DNA from: JBMORL01 sp049322335
Lineage (GTDB): Bacteria > Bacteroidota > Bacteroidia > Flavobacteriales_D > UBA2798
DNA: 64,000 nt
Direction: 5' to 3'
NCBI GenBank assembly: GCA_049322335.1
Contig: JBMORL010000103.1
Span: forward strand, 1-64,000
Both the position numbers and the translations under genes were made by a program. Shown piece by piece: positions 18,444-26,201 of the stretch; position 1 is the stretch's first letter, and every line of letters begins with the position of its first letter. The notes beneath the pieces were generated by a model, which worked only from the letters and a program-made list of their open reading frames with translations, did not search any database and was not told the origin of the DNA.

Positions 18444-21400
18444 ATGCGAAAACCACTACTGATTATTGCTTTTATTATTTTCAGTTTATCTGCCAACGAA
18501 CTTTTTTCGCAGAGTGTGGCCAATTATGCTGTAACACGTACTACAGGAATCACCTATTCATCCATTAGTTCAACCGGAAATGCTGTTCCCAGCTGGAGAA
18601 ATAACGGAGCCTTTTCGCAGGATGATAACCGAAGTAATTTTATTGATATTGGTTTTGATTTCTGGTATGACGGAACCCGTTATACACAGTTTTCTGTTTC
18701 CACCAATGGTTTTGTGGATTTTTCAACTTCAACTGATGACGGAGGGCCTCAGGCTGATGATTTTGGTTATGCCAATGCCGCTTTTTCCACCTCACTGGCA
18801 GCTAACGCTACGCGGCCTGCCTTAGCCCCGTTTTATGATGACATGACGGCTCAGGGTGGAGTTGATCCACTGGGGACAAGTGTCAAATACCTGCTTTCAG
18901 GAACTGCTCCTAATCGTGTACTCACGATTGAGTGGATCAATATGGCTGTATATTTAAATACCACTCCCAGCCTCAACTTCCAGGTAAAACTTTATGAAAA
19001 AACAGGCGTGATCGAATACGTGTATGGCACAATGACACAGGGAACGCACACATTCAGTTATACCTGTGGAATTAACGCACCAACGGTAGGACTACCCCCC
19101 ACAGCAGCACAATTAAAAACACAACAAACCGCCAATACCACTACGTTTACCAATACGGCCCAAAATAATCTTTCCACGTTACCTGCCAATAATTCACGAA
19201 TTACTTTTACTCCCCCGGTGCCTGCTGATCCTGCCGGTTCACTTACTTTTTCTGCTGTAACAGCCACCTCCATGACAGTAAACTGGACCGATTGGGCAAC
19301 TAACGAGGTGGGGTATGCTGTTTATAATTCTACAGATGGAATTAATTATTATTTTGTAACGCAGGTAGCAGCCGGCAGCAATAATACCAATGTCACCGGA
19401 CTTTGGCCTTCCACGCTTTATTACTGGCAGGTGTATGCTGTAACAGAAGGAGCAGTAAGCAATGCCAAAACAGGAAATCAATCCACTTCTGCGGCCGGAA
19501 ATAAATTATCCAATATTGCCAATGGAAGCTGGAGTAATGCAGCTCACTGGACTCCTGTTGGTGTTCCCACTGCTGCAGATAATGTCACCATTCAAAACGG
19601 ACATATTATGACCATTGATACCGATCCGGTTTGCAATGATTTGACAATAGGACAGGGAACCACCGGAACTTTGCGTATCGGAAATAACAATACAGCACGG
19701 ACACTTACAGTTAATGGTAATATTTCTGTCATTGCTGGCGGAAGCTTTACAGTGAACGGAGCATCCAATGCAACACATACCATGAATTTTAAAGGAAAAA
19801 TTAATAATAACGGAATTTTAAATATGGCCACAGATGGCAACAGCTTGTGTAATATCAATTTCAATCGTGTAAATACTCAAACTATACAAGGTTCTGGTGC
19901 AATCAATAATTTTAACCGTATTACTTTAAATATTGGTACAGGGAGTTCAGACCTGCTGGATGTTACTTCAGTTGTATTTACAGCACCAGTCGATTTTCTT
20001 ACGCTTAATTCCGGGACTTTCCGTTTGCAAAATACAGCAGCCACCAATTTAACAGTAGCCAGCGCTAACGGAACATTTACTCTTCCTTCCAAAACAGGAA
20101 TTTGGATCAATAATGCAAATGCCACAGTAAATTTTAACGGTAGTGTTCAACTGGATGGAACTTTGCGGTTGACATCAGGAACTGTTAATTCAGGCAATGG
20201 CCCTGATGAAAACATTATTTCCAATGGGGGAATTTTAGTAGTGGAAGGCGGAACACTGAATGTGGCCGGAAGATATTATAATACAAATATTAATACTTTG
20301 TCGCGATTCACTATAACGGGCGGCACACTGATTGTTCCTACTTCTTCTACAACAGCAACAGGACAATCTCCTTTTTATATTGATAGCCCCGGTGCTACCT
20401 ATACCATGACTGGAGGAACTATAATTGTAAGAAACGAAGGCGGACTTGGCCCGCAAAATCTAGGATTTACTGTAACAGGTGTTTCTTCAAGCACTGTAAC
20501 AGGCGGAACATTACAGATTGGAAGTGCATCTACTTCTCCCAATCAAACCATTTCCATCAATAGTATAGTCCCCGTAGGAAATCTTCATGTGAATTCAGTT
20601 AATGCAACAGGTCAACTGGTAACCAATAATCTTACCGTAGTAAATGACGTGACCGTTACCACCGGAACATTAAATGCCAATAACCTTAATATAACTTTAG
20701 GTGGCGACTGGTCGCAGTACTCCACTTTTATTCCCGGAACAGGAACTGTAACTTTTAATAATTCAGCTGCATCTGTAGTTACCGGAACCGTCCCAATTAC
20801 TTATAATAATCTTACAATTGCAGGAACAAGTACAGTAACCGCCAACCGCGACCTTACCTTGAATGGAAACTTTACTATTTCCAGCGGTACATTTGATGTG
20901 AGTGCCGGCAATTATACACTCGACATCAACCGCAACTGGGTGAATAACGGAACATTTACCGAACAACAGGGAACGGTTATGTTTACCGGCACGCTTCCCC
21001 AAACACTCAGCGGAACTTCATCTACACGGTTTTTTAATCAAACCAATAACAATACAGCCGGAATTTCTGTTACCAGCGGCACTTATTCATTGCTAAATGC
21101 ACTTACATTAACCAATGGAGACTTTAATGTTACAGGCGCCACTTCCTATACATTGCTTTCTGATGCAACGCGTACTTCGCGCATTGCACCTGTAGCAGCT
21201 ACGGCAGGAATTACCGGAAATATGATTATTGAAAGATATATTTCATCCCGTGTTGCCGGGTATTCTGAATTTGGTTCTCCTGTTAATTCCACTACTATTG
21301 GTGACTGGGATAACGAATTGCTGCTGGTATATGTGTATAATCCTCCAGCGGCTTATCCTTCTGTTTATTCATATAGTGAAACACTTTGGGATTATGTTCC

Positions 21401-22517
21401 GGTAACCAGCTCGGCTACCGTTCTTACACCGGGAATGGGTTATGATGTGTGGCTGGATACTTTCGGAGATTATACCGTTTTTAATGCTGCAACTATCAAT
21501 ACCATTGGAAATCCTAAAACGGGAGCACTAAATCTTTCCGCCAGTATAACACGCGTTAACGATGGCTGGAATCTTGTTGGCAATCCGTATGCTTCGCATA
21601 TTTCATGGGATGCACTTTTTGCTTCTTCAACACAAATCGGAAGTACGATCATGATTTTTGATGAAGTACTTGGCGATTACGAAACATTCACTACCGGTTC
21701 GGGAGTTGAAATTGCACCACACCAGGGATTCTGGATTGAAGCAACAGGTGCCGCTCCTTCTTTTTCATTCACGGAAGCTGTAAAAACTACCACCAGCGCC
21801 AGCCTGTTTAAAAATGCAAAAAATGAATATTTTTCATTAACGGTAAAAAAGAACAAGGCCTCTGCACATCTTTCTTCCACTACTAAATTTGTTTTCGACT
21901 CCAATGCTTCTGCTGATTACATGATGAACGAAGACATTTCCTTTAAAAAAGTTCCGCACCAGTTCGCGCCTTCGCTTTCATCGGTTTCAACTGATGGAAT
22001 TTTCCTGCGCATCAATTCACTTCCCGAAAATTCATTCCACATTTTACCTCTTCAGTTTGTTTGTGGCGAGGAAGGATTACATACCATAAGCGTAAACAAC
22101 ATCGATTTTGCTGCCCTGCGCGGTTATAATTGTATCCGCCTTGTCGACCGTAAAACCGGAATGGAAACAGATCTTATGGCTGACGAAGAATATGTTTTTA
22201 CTGCTTCCAAAAACGATGATCCTTCCCGTTTTGTACTAAAACTATCAAAAGAAAACAACTGCGATGTGTCAACTGCTCAAAATGAAGTTCAGTTTGGAAA
22301 TACAGAAAACGGTGTAAATATTATTTTCGATTTCGAAAACGATTATCCGGCAACCGTTAGTCTCACCAATCTTGTAGGCCAGCAGGTGAATGCGTCTGTT
22401 CGGGTGAATTCCACGGGTACGCAGTATTATGCTATGAATGAGCTTTCTTCAGGAGTGTATTTACTCACTGTAACAGTGAACAATAAAAAATTCACTCACA
22501 AAGTAGTGGTGAAATAA
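18444..22517 (+). CDS. Large T9SS type A cargo with fibronectin III and beta-helix-like regions
   Basis: 1357 residues. A signal peptide (LLIIAFIIFSLSANELFSQ) is followed by an N-terminal globular beta domain (residues 25-255) and one fibronectin III-like domain (SLTFSAVTATSMTVNWTDW to LYYWQVYAV, about 268-335). A long Thr/Asn/Gly-rich region opens with GSWSNAAHWTPVGVPTAADN (the start of a G8-like or right-handed beta-helix fold) and runs to about residue 900, with repeats of the GTLNVAG and NNLTIAG type. Another beta region follows. The last ~80 residues form a T9SS type A sorting domain (SLTNLVGQQV, then MNELSSGVYLLTVTVNNKKF, then HKVVVK). It should be exported through T9SS and attached to or shed from the cell surface. 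No catalytic residues are recognised. An adhesin or surface-layer role is plausible. Confidence 0.92.
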   Translation: MRKPLLIIAFIIFSLSANELFSQSVANYAVTRTTGITYSSISSTGNAVPSWRNNGAFSQDDNRSNFIDIGFDFWYDGTRYTQFSVSTNGFVDFSTSTDDGGPQADDFGYANAAFSTSLAANATRPALAPFYDDMTAQGGVDPLGTSVKYLLSGTAPNRVLTIEWINMAVYLNTTPSLNFQVKLYEKTGVIEYVYGTMTQGTHTFSYTCGINAPTVGLPPTAAQLKTQQTANTTTFTNTAQNNLSTLPANNSRITFTPPVPADPAGSLTFSAVTATSMTVNWTDWATNEVGYAVYNSTDGINYYFVTQVAAGSNNTNVTGLWPSTLYYWQVYAVTEGAVSNAKTGNQSTSAAGNKLSNIANGSWSNAAHWTPVGVPTAADNVTIQNGHIMTIDTDPVCNDLTIGQGTTGTLRIGNNNTARTLTVNGNISVIAGGSFTVNGASNATHTMNFKGKINNNGILNMATDGNSLCNINFNRVNTQTIQGSGAINNFNRITLNIGTGSSDLLDVTSVVFTAPVDFLTLNSGTFRLQNTAATNLTVASANGTFTLPSKTGIWINNANATVNFNGSVQLDGTLRLTSGTVNSGNGPDENIISNGGILVVEGGTLNVAGRYYNTNINTLSRFTITGGTLIVPTSSTTATGQSPFYIDSPGATYTMTGGTIIVRNEGGLGPQNLGFTVTGVSSSTVTGGTLQIGSASTSPNQTISINSIVPVGNLHVNSVNATGQLVTNNLTVVNDVTVTTGTLNANNLNITLGGDWSQYSTFIPGTGTVTFNNSAASVVTGTVPITYNNLTIAGTSTVTANRDLTLNGNFTISSGTFDVSAGNYTLDINRNWVNNGTFTEQQGTVMFTGTLPQTLSGTSSTRFFNQTNNNTAGISVTSGTYSLLNALTLTNGDFNVTGATSYTLLSDATRTSRIAPVAATAGITGNMIIERYISSRVAGYSEFGSPVNSTTIGDWDNELLLVYVYNPPAAYPSVYSYSETLWDYVPVTSSATVLTPGMGYDVWLDTFGDYTVFNAATINTIGNPKTGALNLSASITRVNDGWNLVGNPYASHISWDALFASSTQIGSTIMIFDEVLGDYETFTTGSGVEIAPHQGFWIEATGAAPSFSFTEAVKTTTSASLFKNAKNEYFSLTVKKNKASAHLSSTTKFVFDSNASADYMMNEDISFKKVPHQFAPSLSSVSTDGIFLRINSLPENSFHILPLQFVCGEEGLHTISVNNIDFAALRGYNCIRLVDRKTGMETDLMADEEYVFTASKNDDPSRFVLKLSKENNCDVSTAQNEVQFGNTENGVNIIFDFENDYPATVSLTNLVGQQVNASVRVNSTGTQYYAMNELSSGVYLLTVTVNNKKFTHKVVVK

Positions 22518-22606
22518 ATTAATCCTGAAATTTAAGGCTTATTTTTTTGGTTTAATCTAACGCAACATCAATTATCCGTCTCTTTACTGTAAACATACAT
22601 GGAAAT

Positions 22607-22832
22607 GCAAGATGCCGCTCCTGGCGGAGCTTAATATCATTTGAAATTCAATTCTACAGAGATGTCGCTCCAGGCGGAGCCGATTCAAAATTCAAATGCA
22701 ATGATACAAAGATGACTCTTATTACGAATCTTGTTATCAACGCAATTTCACAGAGGTCCCGTTAGGGGACGACATCTTTGTAGCTAAATAAGTTATTAAG
22801 AAATTTGAGCTCCGAAAGGAGCGACATCTTGC
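22607..22832. repeat. Nested REP/MITE-like inverted repeat element
   Basis: The 391-bp gap between the T9SS cargo and the convergent aminotransferase contains no gene but four related units. The outer pair 22607-22631 and 22808-22832 are inverted with 3 mismatches in 25. Inside are 22655-22680 and, inverted, 22755-22782, sharing the core AAGATGTCG or AGAGATGTCG. Each unit is itself a small hairpin (CTCC...GGAG). The whole could fold into a cruciform and may serve as a bidirectional terminator. It is typical of dispersed palindromes. Copies elsewhere in the genome would be expected. Confidence 0.65.
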
Positions 22833-22908
22833 GTTTTCTTTCGTTACCAATTGCTCATGGTAAAGATTAATAACAAATCATTCAACCACAAAGTATGTGG
22901 TGAAAAAA

Positions 22909-24135
22909 TCAAGCCGATATTTTTTCCTTTTCGCTGATAACTGTTCTTCCCGGGTAAACTTTCAGCGCTTCTGCCAGAACAATCACGGAATTTTTCAACG
23001 ATTCTTTATTCAGCACATAAGCCAGGCGCACTTCCTGTTGTCCCAATCCTTTGGTGGCATAAAAACCGGTAGCAGGAGCCATCATTACCGTTTGTCCTTC
23101 GAATGAAAACTCTTCCAGCATCCACTGGCAGAATTTATCGGAATTATCAATGGGTAATTTGGCCATGGCATAAAATGCGCCTCCGGGTTTGGGACAAATC
23201 ACTCCCGGAATTTTATTTAAACCATCTATCAGGATATTTCTTCTTTCTACGTATTCCTTCACCACGTTATCAAAATATTCTTTCGGTGTTTCCAGTGCAG
23301 CTTCAGAGGCAACTTGTCCGAATGTTGGTGGACTCAACCGTGCTTGTCCGAATTTGAGTGCGGCTGCCATCAGTTCTTTGTTCCGGCTGATGATAGCACC
23401 AATTCTTGCCCCGCACATACTATATCGTTTAGAAACTGAATCCACCAGCACAACATTATTTTCAATTCCAGAAAGATTCATAGCCGAATGGGGAACTGCG
23501 CCATCGTAACAAAATTCGCGGTACACTTCATCGGCAAATAAAAACAAGTCGTGTTTTTTTACAATATCGCGCAATTGTTCCAGTTCATTCTTCGAATAAA
23601 GATATCCGGTTGGATTTCCCGGGTTGCAAATCAGAATGGCTTTTGTTTTTGGAGTGATCAGTTTTTCGAATTCGGCAATGGGAGGGAGAGCGTATCCGTT
23701 CTCAATTTTGGCAGTTACCGGAACAACGGTTACACCTGCGGCAACGGCAAACCCGTTATAATTGGCATAAAAAGGTTCGGGAATAATTACCTCATCTCCG
23801 GGATTCAGGCAAGTCATAAAACCAAAAATCAATGCTTCAGAACCTCCCGTGGTAATGATGATATCGTTATGAGTGATATCAATTCCGTTTTTTTTGTAAT
23901 AGGCCGCCAGTCCTTTTCTGTACGATTCATTTCCCGCACTGTGGCTGTATTCTACCACTTTAAGATCGAGATCTTTCATTTTTTTTCTCACGATCTCAGG
24001 GGTTTCAATGTCGGGTTGCCCGATGTTGAGGTGATAGACTTTTATTCCTCTTTTCTTGGCTTCTTCCGAATAGGGAACCAGTTTCCGGATAGGCGAGGGG
24101 GGCATCAGCTCTGCTTTGCGTGAAATGGAAGGCAT
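22909..24135 (-). CDS. PLP-dependent class I/II aminotransferase (aspartate aminotransferase-like)
   Basis: About 408 residues from the ATG at 24135. I prefer this start because the promoter element at 24154-24161 lies upstream of it and downstream of the longer in-frame start at 24183. Fold type I features are clear: N-terminal LNIGQPDIETP, TTGGSEALIFGF for the phosphate and ring pocket, CNPGNPTGYLYS with the conserved Asn, LFADEVYREF with the Asp that pairs the pyridine nitrogen, and DSVSKRYSMCGARIG holding the Schiff-base Lys near residue 235. RLAYV near the end supplies the carboxylate-binding Arg. The subfamily is that of aspartate/aromatic or alanine aminotransferases. The exact amino donor is not determined. 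Confidence 0.93.
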   Translation of the reverse strand: MPSISRKAELMPPSPIRKLVPYSEEAKKRGIKVYHLNIGQPDIETPEIVRKKMKDLDLKVVEYSHSAGNESYRKGLAAYYKKNGIDITHNDIIITTGGSEALIFGFMTCLNPGDEVIIPEPFYANYNGFAVAAGVTVVPVTAKIENGYALPPIAEFEKLITPKTKAILICNPGNPTGYLYSKNELEQLRDIVKKHDLFLFADEVYREFCYDGAVPHSAMNLSGIENNVVLVDSVSKRYSMCGARIGAIISRNKELMAAALKFGQARLSPPTFGQVASEAALETPKEYFDNVVKEYVERRNILIDGLNKIPGVICPKPGGAFYAMAKLPIDNSDKFCQWMLEEFSFEGQTVMMAPATGFYATKGLGQQEVRLAYVLNKESLKNSVIVLAEALKVYPGRTVISEKEKISA

Positions 24136-24153
24136 GGCAAATAATTTAGGCCA

Positions 24154-24161
24154 CAAAAGTA
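24154..24161 (-). promoter_or_regulatory. -7 promoter element TACTTTTG for the aminotransferase
   Basis: A full match to TAnnTTTG on the minus strand, 18 bp ahead of the ATG at 24135. It decides between two possible starts. Confidence 0.55.
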
Positions 24162-24188
24162 CAAAATGAAAGGGAAAAAGCACGAAAC

Positions 24189-24674
24189 TCAGTCGAGGAT
24201 AACCACCTTTTGACTGATTTTTGCATTTTCGGGAAGAGCAGGAACTGAAACCAGCTGAAGGTAGTGGAATCCTCCCGCCCGGCAGCCTCCGTATTTTACG
24301 GTTACGGTAATTGTAAATTCGGTTTCATTTTCTTTTTTCCAGTCAAATTCAAAAGTGGAATGACAATCAATTCCTGAATAGCTGATAAGGATAATGGATC
24401 GTTTTGAAAAATCGAAATCGGCTGGAGGCATGGGATCAATGGGTTCCATCGAACGGCATCCGATCTCACCACTATTGATAAAGTGATTTAAAGAATCTTT
24501 TGTGCGGATAACAACAACTTCATTATTATTAATTCTTGAAATCTCATAACCGGGACACGCATAAACATATCCCATAAGTTCATGGCTTGCGGTTTTTTTT
24601 TCTGCAACAGAGTCTTGCGGATAGCAAAACCCGCTGCTAAAAAATAAAATAATATAAAACAATACTGATTTCAT
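24189..24674 (-). CDS. Hypothetical secreted protein, 161 aa
   Basis: I do not recognise the family. A signal peptide (VLFYIILFFSSGFCYPQ) precedes a small mixed alpha/beta domain with cysteines near residues 64, 97 and 128, the last in GGCRAGGFHYLQLV, which is likely a compact extracytoplasmic domain stabilised by a disulphide. The start codon overlaps the stop of the preceding DUF1573 gene (ATGA at 24671-24674), so the two are translationally coupled and probably work together in the periplasm or on the surface. No metal site or catalytic triad is apparent. Confidence 0.82.
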   Translation of the reverse strand: MKSVLFYIILFFSSGFCYPQDSVAEKKTASHELMGYVYACPGYEISRINNNEVVVIRTKDSLNHFINSGEIGCRSMEPIDPMPPADFDFSKRSIILISYSGIDCHSTFEFDWKKENETEFTITVTVKYGGCRAGGFHYLQLVSVPALPENAKISQKVVILD

Positions 24675-25045
24675 TTCTTATTATCCACCACAATTTTAAA
24701 GCGTAACGTATAAGGTGAGTTTTCTGCATTGGAGTATACATCCAGCGTGCGGTCCTGGTAGCCGATTTTTCCTTTGGTGTCGAATGTAACTTTTATCACT
24801 CCTGTTCCATCGGGAGGAATGGGGTCTTTGGGGAATTCAAACTTTGTACAACTGCACTGTACTTTTATTTCTTTAATGATCAGCGGGGCTTTTCCGTGGT
24901 TCATAAACGTAAATTGAAAATGCACCACTTCACCTTCTTTTGTTTTGGGAAGTTTAATGGTGCGGTCTAAAACTGAAAACTCCGCAACCTGCGTGAAAGC
25001 AAGTGCGGAGTTCAGTATAAAAAAGGCCAAAAAGATACGTTTCAT
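24671..25045 (-). CDS. DUF1573 domain secreted protein (paralogue 3)
   Basis: 124 residues: signal peptide (IFLAFFILNSALAF) and one DUF1573 domain of the immunoglobulin-like ASPM/SPD-2/hydin kind. Family marks include VHFQFTFMNHGKAPLIIKEI, the cysteine pair QCSCTKFEFP, and IKVTFDTKGKIG followed by VYSNAENSPYTLRFK. Such domains are common, uncharacterised Bacteroidota exported proteins. It is more diverged from its two upstream neighbours than they are from each other. The intergenic distance to the upstream DUF1573 gene is 3 bp, and it overlaps the next gene by 4 bp. Confidence 0.9.
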   Translation of the reverse strand: MKRIFLAFFILNSALAFTQVAEFSVLDRTIKLPKTKEGEVVHFQFTFMNHGKAPLIIKEIKVQCSCTKFEFPKDPIPPDGTGVIKVTFDTKGKIGYQDRTLDVYSNAENSPYTLRFKIVVDNKK

Positions 25046-25048
25046 TTA

Positions 25049-25507
25049 TTATTGTCCACCTTCTTTAAGGATGGTGCTGCCATTGGTATTTACGGGTGCA
25101 CCGCCACCTTCAACAGCTTCCACATTTCCTTTGATGCGGAGGATTTTGGTAGGATTTTCCACTGCATTCGATTCAACGGTAACGGTTTTGTTGATGGGGC
25201 CAACACGTTTGGTATCGTATTTCACCTTGATTACTGCTGATTCGCCCGGTTTAATGGGTTGCTTGGGCCAATCGGGAACAGTACATCCGCAGGAACCTTT
25301 GGCATTGGAAATGATCAAAGGAGCATTTCCTGTATTGGTGAATTTAAATTCACATTCACCATTTCCGGATTGTTTGATAGTTCCGTAGTCGTGAACTTCT
25401 TTATCGAAAGAAATTTCAGGGCCTGCTGCGTTTTGGGCTTTTACCACCGATCCGCCAGTGAAGGCAGCCAGCATCAGGATTCCGAAGGATAAGGCTAACT
25501 TTTTCAT
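25049..25507 (-). CDS. DUF1573 domain secreted protein (paralogue 2)
   Basis: 152 residues: signal peptide (LALSFGILMLAAFTGGSVVKA), then one DUF1573 domain with CEFKFTNTGNAPLIISNAKG, the disulphide motif SCGCTVPDWP, and IKVKYDTKRVGPINKTVTVE. A short Gly/Asn-rich tail (GGGAPVNTNGS) follows. It shares most of these motifs with the protein at 25602, so the two are recent duplicates. The first gene of a three-gene unit (25507 to 24189) with its own promoter at 25541. Function unknown. Confidence 0.92.
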   Translation of the reverse strand: MKKLALSFGILMLAAFTGGSVVKAQNAAGPEISFDKEVHDYGTIKQSGNGECEFKFTNTGNAPLIISNAKGSCGCTVPDWPKQPIKPGESAVIKVKYDTKRVGPINKTVTVESNAVENPTKILRIKGNVEAVEGGGAPVNTNGSTILKEGGQ

Positions 25508-25540
25508 GTGTTAAGTTTTTTGATTTCTGTTTAACAGTAA

Positions 25541-25548
25541 CAAATTTA
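25541..25548 (-). promoter_or_regulatory. -7 promoter element TAAATTTG for the DUF1573 operon
   Basis: A full match to TAnnTTTG on the minus strand, 33 bp ahead of the ATG at 25507. Confidence 0.5.
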
Positions 25549-25601
25549 ATGCCTTTTTTCGGCAATTCCTATGGCTTAACAAATCATTAACAACCCTCTG
25601 C

Positions 25602-26048
25602 CTATTTGTCAACAGGCATTCCCTCAGTAGTTTTCACCGGAGCCCCGTTCCCTTCAAAAGCTTCGATTGTCCCTTTGAATTTAAGGGTAATCTCCGGGTG
25701 TTCAGGGTCGTTGCAGGTAACTACCACCGATTTGTTAAAAGGCCCCACCCGCTTCGAATCATACTGAAGCACTATAAATCCTGTTTTCCCGGGTGCTACA
25801 GGCTCTTTTGTCCAGTTGGGAGTGGTGCATCCGCAGGTTCTCTTCACGTCTGTGATCACCAGGGGAGCATCGCCCGTATTGGTAAAAACGTATTTGTGCT
25901 CAACATCCGACCCCTGTTTCCGTGTTCCGAAATCATACATGTCGTGTTCGAAACTGATTTGAGGTGCAGCGATGTTTTTTTTGTTATCCGGGGCCGGCAT
26001 AAATGCCATCAGTGCCACCGAAAAGAGAGAAAGAATCATTGTTTTCAT
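25602..26048 (-). CDS. DUF1573 domain secreted protein (paralogue 1)
   Basis: 148 residues with a signal peptide (MILSLFSVALMAFMPA) and a DUF1573 domain: ISFEHDMYDFGTRKQGSDVE, then YVFTNTGDAPLVITDVKRTC, then GCTTPNW, then LQYDSKRVGPFNKSVVVTCN. The conserved CGCT motif is intact. A 94-bp gap with a promoter separates it from the next DUF1573 gene, so it may be transcribed alone or read through. It is divergent from valS. Confidence 0.92.
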   Translation of the reverse strand: MKTMILSLFSVALMAFMPAPDNKKNIAAPQISFEHDMYDFGTRKQGSDVEHKYVFTNTGDAPLVITDVKRTCGCTTPNWTKEPVAPGKTGFIVLQYDSKRVGPFNKSVVVTCNDPEHPEITLKFKGTIEAFEGNGAPVKTTEGMPVDK

Positions 26049-26072
26049 AGTTATTGATTTTTAATTATGACA

Positions 26073-26080
26073 CAAATGTA
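26073..26080 (-). promoter_or_regulatory. -7 promoter element TACATTTG for DUF1573 paralogue 1
   Basis: A full match to TAnnTTTG on the minus strand, 24 bp ahead of the ATG at 26048. Confidence 0.5.
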
Positions 26081-26173
26081 TTCCGCATTTATACCACCCT
26101 TCCCGGCTTTAACTTTGGCGTAACAGGGATTAACATTTCATTAGCAATAAGTCTCACACCACAGGCATTTTTC

Positions 26174-26181
26174 TAAATTTG
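26174..26181 (+). promoter_or_regulatory. -7 promoter element TAAATTTG for valS
   Basis: A full match to TAnnTTTG, 20 bp before the valS ATG. No clear -33 TTTG is seen. Confidence 0.5.
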
Positions 26182-26201
26182 CAGTCCTAAACACAGCAGA
26201 A

